Assembly (NCBI RefSeq): GCF_000011225.1
Contig: NC_004432.1
Location: 1 to 64,000 of the forward strand
From: Malacoplasma penetrans HF-2
GTDB lineage: Bacteria; Bacillota_I; Bacilli_A; Mycoplasmatales; Mycoplasmoidaceae
DNA: 64,000 nucleotides
Direction of reading: 5' to 3'
Position 1 is the first letter of the stretch, and the number at the start of each line of letters is the position of its first letter. Below the pieces are notes generated by a model that was not told the DNA's origin, did not search any database, and was given only the letters and a program-made list of their open reading frames with translations. Both the position numbers and the translations under genes were made by a program. Below are positions 53,679-64,000 of the stretch, piece by piece.

Positions 53679-55570
53679 GTTTTATTTCTTTCTTCCCTTG
53701 TATACCTTTTGCTACAGCATATTCCTTTCATGCTGAAAATAATAATTTACAAATTAATAATTTCCAGACATCTTCAACCTCAAATATACCATCTTTTCAA
53801 ACTGCAACATCTTCTTTAAGGACATCTGAAAATTCTTTATACATTGCAACTCCAAATAATGAAATTAATAAAATGTTGAATTTTAATTTTAGTTATAATA
53901 GTTCATCCAACAACGTCCTCTATATAAATGAAAGTAATAAAAATAAAATTGCTAAAATCATAGCTTTGTATATGTTTCAAAACTATGATTTTTTCTTTGA
54001 TGATGCATTAAATACTGTAAGCAGTGTTATAAAACAAGAATATGAAAAAATTAGTTCAAATAAAGGTCTTGTTTATAGTAAATTAGAAAATACTTCTAGT
54101 GAACCACTTTTAAGTTTCTTTTATTTTTTTAAATATGAAAATTCAATGCTAGGTTCAGCTGGTATAAAAGTTAGTTCTGTTCCTATAATGAAATACTTAA
54201 AGTGAAATAATATTGGTAACGATCAATACACTATTAGTTTTACTATTCCATATACTTGAACAAGTGGTCCAAGATTTTATTTAGATAACATAAAAGCAAA
54301 TCATAAATTAATAGATATTTATTATCAAACTAGGTATGAAAATGAATTTATAACTATAGGGTTTGGAAATATTATTTTTAGAAACATAGCTAATAACATC
54401 TCAAATTTTTCTTATACAAATATTGATCCAATGGATTTAACTTATGAAAAACTTAAAATTTTATTTAAATTAAACAATAGTTTAATTCCATCCTCTTTAA
54501 GTTACACAATGGAAAAAAGTGATGGATTCTATAAAATAAATATTAAAAAAATAACTTATGAAATTAAGGATATTCAAAAGTTCAATCTTTATTATGAAGG
54601 CAATTATTCAGTTGTTTTTACTAAGAGTAATTATGAGTTTAATTGAGATGTTATTAAATCTAGACATAATTTGATAAGTCTTTCTACCAATGATTTGTGG
54701 AATGAATTAGTTATTAACCAAAGTTACAAAAATATGATTAATAATATTTCATTATCAAAAGATTATCAAAATAACAAAATAAGAATAGATATTGATTTTA
54801 ATAAATATAAATATCAAAATTTACTTCTATTTACTTTAATGGAACAACTGTTTAAAGATCAATCTTTTGAAATTAAATTAGATACTGATAGTTCTGTAAA
54901 TTTTTATGTAGATGACAAATATGAACATATTCTTTTTAAAAACTTTAACTTAGATTTAATAAATGCCAAATTCAATTTATTACCATATGATTTAAAGCTT
55001 AATAAAATAGAGTTAGTTAATGAAGATTTAGAAAAAGAAACTATATCTTTTAAATCTTATTTATCAACAACAATAAATAAAATTAATTATGATTTTTCTG
55101 TTTTTGGAATCTTTACAAATTTTGAAAATTATAACTTTTGAGATATAGAAAAAATTACTAATTTTTTTAATAATAATTTTTATGATGAAGAACAAAATTT
55201 AGATATTGAAAAAATTGAAGAAGTTTTTAAAGTTCAATCAAATTGATCTTATTTATTAGACCACTCAAAAAATTTAATTTTTAAAAACTTGAAAATTGAT
55301 CTTAATGATGATGAAAACAAGTTTGTTTTATCTTTTGATATTTTTAACAATAAGAATTTATATTTAGATTCATCTTTTATTGAGATAAAAACAAAAGAAA
55401 AAATAGTGGTTGAAGATAATGAAGAATCAGAAGAAACTAATAAACCTGAAGAAGAAATTGTTGTTCCCCAAAAAAAGAAATCTAATTTAAATTATTTATG
55501 ATTTTTGATTTTGCTAATACCAGCTATCATTATTTCTATAAAGTTTAAATACTTTAAGAAAAAGAAATAA
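53645..55570 (+). CDS. Surface protein with signal peptide and C-terminal membrane anchor
   Basis: 641 aa with UGA Trp codons. AAAAGGAG lies 9 bp before ATG 53645. A signal sequence (VLGFISFFPCIPFATAYSFHA, about 10-30) is followed by an Asn/Ser-rich ectodomain, an acidic Glu/Lys stretch (about 595-620) and a membrane span (about 621-636) with a KFKYFKKKK tail. I recognise no family. It starts inside the end of comEC and precedes holA by 12 bp, so it is co-transcribed with both. A role in DNA capture is possible but unsupported beyond context. Confidence 0.65.
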
Positions 55571-55582
55571 AATAATAATAGT

Positions 55583-56521
55583 ATGATTTTGATTCATGGT
55601 GAAGATATTGGTTTATTAGAAGAAAAAGTTAGTGAATTAACAAATAATAAATTCACTAAAATAATTTTTGATTCTAACTTTGATGATATTTTTTTAAGAT
55701 TCACACAGAGAAATTTGTTTGATGATTTTGATTTAGAAAACAATCATGTAGATTCTGAAAAATTTTTAATTTATGATTTTAAAAAAATTTTAAGTAATTC
55801 AAAAACTGAAGAGAATAAAAAGATTTTAGAAATGCTACAATTTTTAACAGATTCTAAAAAAGAAATTATTTTTTTATCCAACATTAAAGAACCTTCAAAA
55901 GTTTATTCAAAGTTTTTCAAAGTTATGAACATTAAAAAACTTAATAAATTAACTATGAAAAACTATACTTTAAAGTTATTAAAACAAAACAACCTTTCTT
56001 TGAAGCAAAATGAGTTTGAATATTTAATAGACTGTTTGCAACCAGATAGTTTATTAATTAAAAACGAAATAGAGAAATTAAGCTTAGTTACTGAAACTTT
56101 AAATATGGATACTATTACAAAAATTATTTCAAATGATATCAGTAAAAATACATTTGAATTAATAGATAACTTCTTTAATAGAAGATATGAAAAGATTGTT
56201 AAACAAATAATTGCTTTAGAAAATTCTAAAATAGATTTCACAGAAATATTTAATATTATGGTTTCTCAATTATTTTCTTTAAAATTATATAGGTTGAATT
56301 ATTTGGAAAATAGAAGCTATAGAAAAATATGTATGGATTTCAATGTCCAACAATTTCAAATAGATAAGTGAGAAAAACTTATCTTAAACATAGATGTTTT
56401 TCAAATTGATAACTTGTTAAATAATTTGTTAAAATTAAACATATTTTATTTAAGTGGTAAGAAATCATTACCAACTTACTTAAAAATAATTCTCTTAAAT
56501 GGAGGAGAATATGGACTATAG
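55583..56521 (+). CDS. holA: DNA polymerase III delta subunit
   Basis: Delta opens the sliding clamp within the clamp loader. It encodes 312 aa with one UGA Trp. The family is divergent; recognisable features are the N-terminal MILIHGEDIGLLEEKVSEL, LIYDFKKIL and IIFLSNIK strands, the LIDCLQPDSLLIKNEIEKLSL helix pair, and the C-terminal ISKNTFELIDNFFNRRYEKIVKQI domain. The comEC neighbour supports the call. It overlaps the next gene by 11 bp. Confidence 0.82.
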
Positions 56522-57842
56522 TAAAATTAAAAAACTGTATTTGGAGCAAACAAAAACTGTAATTACATTATTAGACAACCAAGAGTTTGTTGGTCTTCTT
56601 ACTAGTAATGAACTTTTAAGAACAAATTTTGTTGATCAAATTTCAGTTCTAAGATTTTTAGAAAAAAAGCTTACAGACACGAAATTAATTGAGAAAGAAA
56701 TTAGTGATTCAAAAAAGAAAAAAACAAAGTTAGATTTAATAGAAATTAAAGATTTAGACAAATCAGATATTTATATTAAAAAGTTCAAAGAAATAACTAG
56801 TAGTTCTCCTGAATTTAATGAATTCTCTGAAATTAAAAAAACAGAAAATATAAAAGATATTATTAAGTATTTAAATGTTTTCTTAAAAAATACTTTTAAT
56901 AAAGATTTGGATTATTTTTTAAAAAATAAATCTGAAAATGAAACTGTTAGAGCAGAGAAGATTGAAAATGATAACTTTGATAGTAACACTAATCAAAATC
57001 CACACTCAAACACTTCTCAACCTAATGGTGGGCCAGGGATGTTTGGCAATATGTTCGGTGGTCAAGGACCTATGTTTAGAGGGTGGCCAAACTATGAACA
57101 AAATTTGCAAGAACAATTATTAATCATTGCTAGTACAGAGCTTAAAAACCAAATTAACTCAGGCAAGTTTTATCTTTATAAAACAAAACCTAAAATAATG
57201 CTTTATTTAAAAAATATTATTGGTTGTTTATCTCTTTTTGTTTCAGCTATTTGAATAATAGTAATGGTGATGCAAATTATTACCACTTCACTTCAATCAG
57301 GTAATTTATCTGCTTTATGATATGGAGATCCATCTGCTTCAACTCCAATTGTATTAGCTCCAGGAAACACTTTCTTTACCTACATCCTCCATATATTTTT
57401 AATAGGATGTTTTGGATTCTATGGATATAAACATCTTGTTAACAAAAAGAATGAAAACATTCTTTATGGTTTTGATAAAAGAACAGCAATGCTATTAACT
57501 TTTGTGATGATATCAGTTTCTGGAATATTCATATTTTATTTAGCTAATTGAATACCTTATATTGATGATGTTAAAAACTTCACAGGTGGAGCTTATTCTT
57601 CTCAAAGTATACCAAGTAGAGCTGTACAAAATTCTAGTGGTGCAGTAGTTACTTTCCAAATATTTGTTTGAACATTATTGTCTGGTTTAGTTATGTTTGC
57701 TTTCTTAATCATTTCTTACATTTTTGCATGAGTATATATGCCTAAAATTGATGAAGAAAGAATTAGATTAAAAACTCAAGAAATTATTGAACAACTAAAA
57801 AAAGGTGATCAGTTTAAAAGTGCTGCTAACCCAATAAATTAA
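56511..57842 (+). CDS. Polytopic membrane protein with long cytoplasmic N-terminus
   Basis: 443 aa with UGA Trp codons. ATG 56511 follows GGAGGAG; an in-frame ATG at 56499 is less likely because it lies inside that ribosome-binding site. Residues 1-150 are charged and helical. A Gly/Asn/Pro/Met-rich patch (GGPGMFGNMFGGQGP, about 174-188) follows. Four probable spans lie at about 232-256, 288-304, 325-345 and 383-407. I do not recognise the family. It is last in the comEC operon, just before a terminator. Confidence 0.65.
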
Positions 57843-57848
57843 AAAAAT

Positions 57849-57892
57849 TAATGCTTACTTTAATTTAAAAATTAATGTGAGCATTTTTTATT
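57849..57892 (+). terminator. Rho-independent terminator
   Basis: AATGCTTACTTTAATT pairs imperfectly with AATTAATGTGAGCATT around a short A-rich loop, followed by a T run. Confidence 0.7.
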
Positions 57893-57934
57893 TTTTTTGT
57901 TTTATAATTGATTGATGAAAAATGAAGATGCCAA

Positions 57935-58846
57935 ATGAAACAAATATTTACAATCAAAAAAGAACAAAGCAAAAACAGATTACTTTCATTTCTTTTTCCT
58001 TTGTATCCATTAAAAATTTTCTCTAGTGTTAATTCAATTGCAATCCTAGCAGTTTTAATAGCACTTAGATTAGTGTTGCAAAAGTTCTCAATTTTTATTC
58101 CAGCTTTTAGTTTATCTATTTCACTGGCTTGAACACCACTAATTATTATTGGATGAATCTATGGTCCTATTTTTGGTTTAGTTTCTGGGATAGTTACAGA
58201 TAGTTTGGCATTATTAATGTCCAAATCTACATGGTTTTGATTGTATGCAATTCAAGAACCAATGTTAGGTTTAATAGCTAGTTTATTTGGGTATGCATAT
58301 AGGTTATTAACTAATAAAAATAACCCAAACAAAATTTGATCCTTTATTTTCTTTCAAACAATCTTACTTATCTTCTCTTCTATTTGTATTTATATTTTGA
58401 TTTTTAAAGTTTCTACAGACATTAGATTTGAAGGTAAAAGTTCATTGGAGAAATTCTTATATAGTAATTCCAAATGAGTCATATTATCATCCATCATATT
58501 CTTTGCAGTATGTATGGAAACATTAGCTTTAGTCTTTTTCAAAAAATTTAGTAAGAATTTTATTATGTGTGCTTTGATCATATCTTTAGTTTGCTCTATT
58601 TCAATTATCTTCTCATTTGTATTGGGACCAATCTCAGCTAATGAATATTATAAATTTATTCACAATGGAATAGACTCCCCTTACTTTGTTAAATATGGTG
58701 TAATCTTTTATTTAATTCCAAGAGCTATTAAAGAATCAATTAAAGCACCAATTCAAATTTATGTCTTAATTGTTTTAATTCCAATAGCAAATATTTATAT
58801 CAACCAACTTAAGATGTCAAAATTCTTAAAGTGAAAAATAGGATAA
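57935..58846 (+). CDS. ECF transporter S component (folate-type)
   Basis: This integral membrane substrate-binding subunit works with the shared EcfT/EcfA module. It encodes 303 aa with UGA Trp codons. SIAILAVLIALRLVLQKFSIFIP, then SISLAWTPLIIIGWIYGPIFGLVSGIVTDSL, follows the FolT-like pattern; a total of about six spans is visible. Substrate is unproven. A TATAAT at 57903-57908 suggests a short leader. ATG 57935 is the first in-frame ATG; the upstream ribosome-binding site is weak. Confidence 0.78.
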
Positions 58847-58879
58847 AAAAATCTATAGAAATTAATCTATAGATTTTTT
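58846..58879. terminator. Bidirectional terminator
   Basis: A 13-bp perfect stem (AAAAAATCTATAG / CTATAGATTTTTT) with an 8-nt loop between converging genes. Confidence 0.85.
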
Positions 58880-58900
58880 GTTTTATAAATAAACCTTGAA

Positions 58901-59137
58901 TTATCTTGCTACATTTAAAGCTAATCTTGATTTTAATCTATCAGCTTTATTTTGTTTAATAATCCCTTTAGCTAAAGCAGAATCAATTTTTTTGTAAGCA
59001 AGACTCAAGTCCTTTTGTGATTTAGAAGCTTGTGTTTTTTTAATTTGAGTTTTTACAGCAGAAGTTTGAGAGTGAACTACTGTATGTCTTGCTCTGTTTT
59101 GCTTATTTCTTTTAAGGTTAGATTTAATATTTGCCAT
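58901..59137 (-). CDS. rpsT: 30S ribosomal protein S20
   Basis: S20 binds 16S rRNA early in assembly. It encodes 78 aa on the minus strand. The start MANIKSNLKRNKQNRARHTVVHSQ and the end GIIKQNKADRLKSRLALNVA are diagnostic. It is all helical and very basic, of normal length. GAGGTAAA precedes the ATG. Its upstream region is shared divergently with the next plus-strand gene. Confidence 0.96.
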   Translation of the reverse strand: MANIKSNLKRNKQNRARHTVVHSQTSAVKTQIKKTQASKSQKDLSLAYKKIDSALAKGIIKQNKADRLKSRLALNVAR

Positions 59138-59211
59138 TATTTTACCTCTACATATAACACTATATTATAATATTATATTGTACTAAGTGTTTAATTAAAA
59201 GTTGGATTTTT

Positions 59212-60006
59212 ATGAATAATAATTTTTTTATGTTACTTCTAATCATTGTCATTCCTATTGGAATTTGATGATGATGAAAAAAAAGAAAAAATGGACCTTC
59301 AAATAATGGTGGAGCAATCCAAAAAAGAAGAGAAGGTGATGAAGTTTGAAAAACTATTAAAGATTTTCTTAAGTCTAACAATGAAAAAGGAAAAGAGATA
59401 GTTGAATCATATGTTGCTAAAAGACCAGATCCAAATGTAGTAGACCGTACATTACCAAAGGATTTACAAAAGAAGCAAAAACTAGAAATTAAAGAAAATA
59501 AAAAGCTTGAACAAGAGAAAAAGAAAGAGCTAAAAAAAGAAGGAAAGACTTATCAAAAAGAAAAACCAAAAGAATTATATGTAGTTCTTTTTGTTACTAG
59601 AACTTCAAAAAACAATACTGAAGATAAGCCTAGAGCTATTGAGTGTGAAGTTAAAAATGTAAGAGTTCCTAATGGTAAGAAGAATCAAACTGAAAAGAAA
59701 ATTGTAATCCTTGGAGAAAGAGATTATGAAACTGAAAGCAAATGAATTCTTCCTATTAAAACAGCAGAAGAAAATAAAATTAAAAAAGAATATGCTAAAC
59801 AACAAAAATTCAAAAAATTAAACATTATAAAAACAGTTAAAGATAAAAAAATTAAAAACTTAGAAAAAGATCCAGAAAAATTAGAAATTTATAATCAAAA
59901 ATTAAAAGAAAAAGAAGATAAAAAACTTCTTAAACAACAAGAAAAAGAAAAGAGAGAAAAAGTAAAATGGGAGAAAAAAGAAATAGTTGTAAAAACAAAA
60001 AAATAG
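59212..60006 (+). CDS. Hypothetical membrane-anchored Lys/Glu-rich protein with WWWW
   Basis: 264 aa. A single N-terminal span (FFMLLLIIVIPIGIWWWWKKRK, residues 5-26) has four Trp in a row, encoded by four consecutive UGA codons. The cytoplasmic part is very basic and acidic with long Lys/Glu helices (about 75-115 and 195-255) flanking a compact segment (ELYVVLFVTRTSKN). No family recognised. Its 3' end overlaps fmt by 40 bp in another frame. No strong ribosome-binding site. Confidence 0.7.
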
Positions 60007-60923
60007 TTTTTATGGGTACTCCTGAAATTGCTACTTATGCATTAAATGCATTATTAGAAAAATCTTTTGATGTTGTAGCTGTTGTTTGTCAACCAGATAA
60101 ACCAATTGGTAGAAAAAAAGAAATTATTTTTTCTTCTGTTAAAAAATTAGCAATTGAAAAAAATATTAAGTTTTTTCAACCAAATAAAATTAAAGAAATT
60201 GAAAATGAATTAAAGGAATTAAATCCTTTTGCTTTTGTAACTTGTGCTTTTGGCCAATTTATTCCAGATTCTATATTATCTATCCCAGAATTTGGTTGTA
60301 TTAATATTCATGCTTCATTATTGCCAAAATATCGTGGTGGTGCTCCAATCCACTGAGCAGTCATAAATGGAGAAAAAGAAACTGGTGTTTGTTTAATGAG
60401 AACAATTAAACAAATGGATGCTGGTGATGTTTATTGTTCTAGAAAAGTAAACATTGAAGAAAGTGATACAACTTCTACACTGTTTAAAAAAATGAATAAT
60501 TTAGTTTATGACATTGTATTAAATGATTTAGAAAAAGTTTTTAATTTGGAATATCCACCAATAAAACAAGATGAATCTAAAGTTAGTTTTGCTTATAACA
60601 TTTCAAAAGATGATGAAAAAATTAATTTTGAAAAAAATGCAGTTGAGATTGTTAACTTAATTAGGGGATTATCTGAAACTCCAGGTGCATATTGTTTTAT
60701 TAATGATAAAAAAATGAAATTATTTAAAGCTGTTTCAACAAACAGTAAATCAAATAATGCACCAGGAACAATTAATAATATTTCAAAAGAAGGAATTTTA
60801 ATTTCTACAAAAGATTTTGATATCTTAGTTAAAGAAGTTCAAATTGAAGGTAAGAATAGACAAGAAGTAAAAAATATTTTGAATGGTAATTCTGAAATCA
60901 AAATTGGAGTCACATTAAAATAA
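59967..60923 (+). CDS. fmt: Methionyl-tRNA formyltransferase
   Basis: It formylates initiator Met-tRNA using 10-formyl-THF. It encodes 318 aa with one UGA Trp (60354). KIVFMGTPEIATYAL is at about 12-26. The catalytic segment INIHASLLPKYRGGAPIHW (Asn, His) and the later MRTIKQMDAGDVY, normally containing the catalytic Asp, are present. The C-terminal domain is somewhat short but complete. It overlaps the upstream gene by 40 bp; lepA begins 9 bp downstream. Confidence 0.95.
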
Positions 60924-60932
60924 GGATAAACT

Positions 60933-62735
60933 ATGGATAAAAAGTACATAAGAAACTTTAGTATTGTAGCTCATATTGACCATGGTAAATCTACCTTGTC
61001 AGACAGAATTATTGAATTCACAAATACTTTGACTACAAGAGAAATGAAAAACCAAATTCTAGATTCAATGGATATTGAAAGAGAAAGAGGAATTACTATC
61101 AAATTGAATGCTGTTCAATTGATTTATCACAATCCTAAAGACAACCAAGATTATTATTTTCATTTAATTGATACTCCTGGACATGTTGACTTTACTTATG
61201 AGGTATCTAGAAGTTTGGCTGCATGTGAAGGTGCATTATTAGTAGTTGATGCTTCTCAAGGTGTAGAAGCTCAAACCCTTTCTAATGTTTATTTAGCTTT
61301 AGAAAATAATTTAGAAATAGTACCTGTTATTAATAAAATTGATTTACCATCTGCTGACATTGATAGAGTGAAAAAGCAAGTAGAAGATACAATTGGCTTA
61401 GATTGTTCGAATGCACCATTAGTATCTGCTAAAACTGGTTTAAACATTAACCAAATTATGGAAGCAATTATTGAACAAATTCCTCCACCACTAGATTCTG
61501 ATGATAATAAACCATTACAAGCATTAGTATTTGATTCATATTATGATGCTTATAAAGGTGCAGTTTGTTTAGTGAGAATTAAAAATGGACAAGTAAAAGT
61601 TGGAACTAAAATTAGATTTATGTCTAACAATGAAACTTTTATTGTTTCAGCTCTTGGGGTAAATACACCAAAGATTGTTAATAAAGAAGTATTGGTTGCT
61701 GGAGAAGTTGGGTGAATCGCAGCATCAATTAAAAATATTAAATCTATTAGTGTTGGGGATACTATTACAGATGATGCAAATCCAGCAACTACATCATTGC
61801 CAGGATATAAAAAGATATTACCAATGGTATATTGTGGTTTATATCCAATAGATAGTACTCAATATGAATTATTTAAAGAAGCATTAGAAAAAATATACTT
61901 ATCTGATTCTTCTTTAACTTATGAATATGAAACATCACAAGCTTTAGGTTTTGGGATTAGATGTGGATTTTTAGGATTACTTCACATGGATGTAATTAGA
62001 GAAAGATTAGATCGTGAATTTAATATTGCTTTAATTGCAACAGCTCCATCTGTAATCTATAAAGTTCTTTTAAATGATGGGACTATTTTAGAAATAGATT
62101 CTGCTGCTAAACTACCAGACAAAACTCTTTATAAAGAAATCCAAGAACCATTTGCTAAAGCTGAAATCATTGTTCCAGATGATTTTTTAGGAAATGTTAT
62201 GGAACTTTGTCAAAACTATAGAGGTGAATATTTAGATTTAGTTAATGTAGATAGCACTAGAAAAAAAGTAACCTATTTAATTCCATTAGCTGAAATTATG
62301 TACAGCTTCTTTGATAAATTAAAATCTTGTTCTAAAGGATATGCTACTTTAGACTATGAGATTTTAGACTATCGTAAACAAGATTTAGTAAAAGTAGATA
62401 TTTTATTAAATGGCAATAAAGTAGATGCATTATCTACTATTATGCACCGTGAATTTGCAAGTGACCGTTCTAGAAAGATTTGTTTAAAACTAAAAGAGCA
62501 CATACCTAAACATCAATTTGAAATACCTATCCAAGCTGTAATTGGTGGGAAAATTATTGCTAGAGAAACTGTATCTGCAATGAGAAAAAATGTACTAGCT
62601 AAATGTTATGGTGGTGACATTACTAGAAAGAAAAAATTATTAGAACAACAAAAAGAAGGTAAAAAAAGATTAAAAGCAATTGGGAATGTTTCTGTTCCTC
62701 ATGATACTTTTGTTAAGATTCTTTCTGAAGAGTAA
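60933..62735 (+). CDS. lepA: Elongation factor 4 (LepA)
   Basis: This translational GTPase is related to EF-G. It encodes 600 aa with one UGA Trp (61713). The P-loop [14 protein letters not shown] is at about 13-26, [21 protein letters not shown] and NKIDLPSAD follow. The unique C-terminal domain ([35 protein letters not shown]) separates it from EF-G. AAGGAT precedes the start. Confidence 0.98.
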
Positions 62736-62764
62736 AAATTATCTTATTAAATTTATTAACAAAC

Positions 62765-62798
62765 AAAAAAGACCTTTAAGAATTTAAAGGTTTTTTTC
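62765..62798 (+). terminator. Rho-independent terminator after lepA
   Basis: ACCTTTAA (62772-62779) and TTAAAGGT (62784-62791) with A run before and T run after. Confidence 0.8.
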
Positions 62799-62844
62799 TT
62801 ATAATATATATTAATTTTGTTATTATTTGGGGAGTTTATTAAAT

Positions 62845-64000
62845 ATGAGTGTGAAATTGAATGATAAAACAAAAATTTTAATTGTTACAGGTGGTGTATT
62901 TTCAAGCCTTGGTAAAGGTGTTGCTTGTTCAAGTTTAGGTGCAATGCTTAAATGTTTTGGTCAAGAAGTATTAATTATGAAGTTTGATCCTTATCTAAAT
63001 GTGGATGCAGGAACTATGGCACCAGGTCAACATGGTGAAGTTTTTGTAACATTTGATGGTAGAGAAACAGATTTAGATATTGGTAATTATGAAAGATTTT
63101 TAAATATTAACTTACCCAAAGAATCCAATGTAACTGCTGGAAGAGTTTATTATGAAACTATAGCTAAAGAAAGAGATGGTAAATTCTTGGGTGCAACTAT
63201 TCAAGTTGTGCCTCATATTACTGAAGCTATTAGTCAAAAAATAATTTTATTATCTAATAAATACCAACCAGATTTTTTAATAGTTGAAGTTGGTGGAACT
63301 GTTGGAGATATTGAATCTATTCCATTTTTAGAAGCAACTAGACAATTGCAAGCAAAATATCGTTCTCAAGTAATGTTTATTCATACTGTTCCTTTAATTG
63401 AATTATTAACAGGAAGTGATTTGAAAACTAAACCATTACAACATTCAGTAAAAGATTTAATGTCAGCTGGAATTTTCCCAAATTTATTATTAGTAAGATC
63501 TAAAGATGCAGTATCAAATAAATTAAAAGAGAAAATAAGTTTAACAACAGGTATTGAGAATGAAAACATTTATTCATTAATCAATTTAAAACATATTTAT
63601 TTATTGCCTGAGTCTTTAGAAAACCAAAAAGTTCAAAATTCTATTTTTAATTTCTTTAAAATGGAAGTTCCAAACAGAATTGGATACAAACACTGAGATA
63701 CTTTCACTTCTTTAATTAAAGAACCTAAAAAATACAAAGCAAGAATTGCAGTTGTTGGAAAATACTCTGATTCTCCAGATGCTTATTTATCAATTATTTC
63801 AAGTTTAGAAATTTCTTCATTCTATTTAAAAACAGATCTTTCTATTGAATTTATTAACTCTTCTTCATTAAATGAAAATAATATCTCTGAATTAAGTGAG
63901 TTTGATGCAATTTTAGTACCAGGTGGATTTGGTAAAAGAGATATAGAAGGTAAAATTTTAGCTATTCAATATGCTAGAGAAAACAATATTCCATTCTTTG
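62845..64000 (+). CDS. pyrG: CTP synthase (3' end outside the window)
   Basis: It aminates UTP to CTP using glutamine. The first 385 codons are present. The synthetase domain starts ILIVTGGVFSSLGKGVACSSLG. DPYLNVDAGTMAPGQHGEVFV, DGRETDLDIGNYERF and EVGGTVGDIESIPFLEATRQL are conserved. The glutaminase domain begins near RIAVVGKYSDSPDAYLS and VPGGFGKRDIEGK. One UGA Trp at 63694. ATG 62845 is preferred over TTG 62827, which overlaps the GGGGAG ribosome-binding site. Confidence 0.97.

Overview
The window reads as the origin-proximal part of a mollicute (Mycoplasma-type) chromosome. It is very AT-rich. UGA is read as tryptophan: nearly every conserved gene (dnaA, dnaN, gyrB, fusA, tuf, valS, lepA, pyrG) is continuous only if TGA is a sense codon, while UAA and UAG are the stops. 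Base 1 is the dnaA start codon. The gene set (galU, ComEC-like, ECF S component, DUF16-like coiled-coil proteins, surface proteins with lipoprotein-associated repeats, soj/parA) fits the Malacoplasma/Ureaplasma side of the pneumoniae clade. Genus is inferred and not proven.

Layout: 1-7.5 kb holds dnaA, dnaN, an S4-domain protein, gyrB and gyrA. 7.5-12 kb is an accessory, mostly non-coding stretch: decayed sequence, an IS256-type element whose transposase is frameshifted in an (AT)n tract, a decayed IS3-type transposase, then about 1.4 kb of extremely AT-rich DNA with DnaA-box-like 9-mers and spaced palindromes. This leads into parA and a gene for a probable ribbon-helix-helix partner (12.0-13.7 kb). 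13.7-19.7 kb has trmL, coiled-coil repeat proteins, an RluD-type synthase, a cysteine-free peroxiredoxin-like protein, a large unknown protein and galU. At 19.77-21.47 kb lies an intact ISNCY/IS1202-type element flanked by a perfect 37-bp direct repeat.

21.6-32.4 kb is a likely operon of two large surface proteins (914 and 1342 aa) followed by two proteins built on glycolytic enzyme folds that have lost catalytic residues: a 1011-aa phosphoglycerate-mutase-like protein and a 305-aa triosephosphate-isomerase-like protein. I consider this the strongest candidate for an undescribed system. 32.7-37.1 kb keeps Firmicute order: cysS, rlmB, a SigH-position sigma-like gene, rplK, rplA. A short minus-strand island (glycosyltransferase plus leucine-rich-repeat protein) follows, then rpsL-rpsG-fusA-tuf.

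43.7-51.8 kb carries a surface protein, divIVA-like, acpS, a small SSB-like protein, plsC, scpA, scpB, a UPF0154 protein, engB and valS. 51.8-57.8 kb starts with four perfect copies of a 43-bp promoter-like module spaced 161-172 bp, leading into a comEC-like gene, a surface protein, holA and a membrane protein. The end holds an ECF S component, rpsT (minus strand), an unknown anchored protein, fmt, lepA and the start of pyrG. No tRNA or rRNA genes were recognised.
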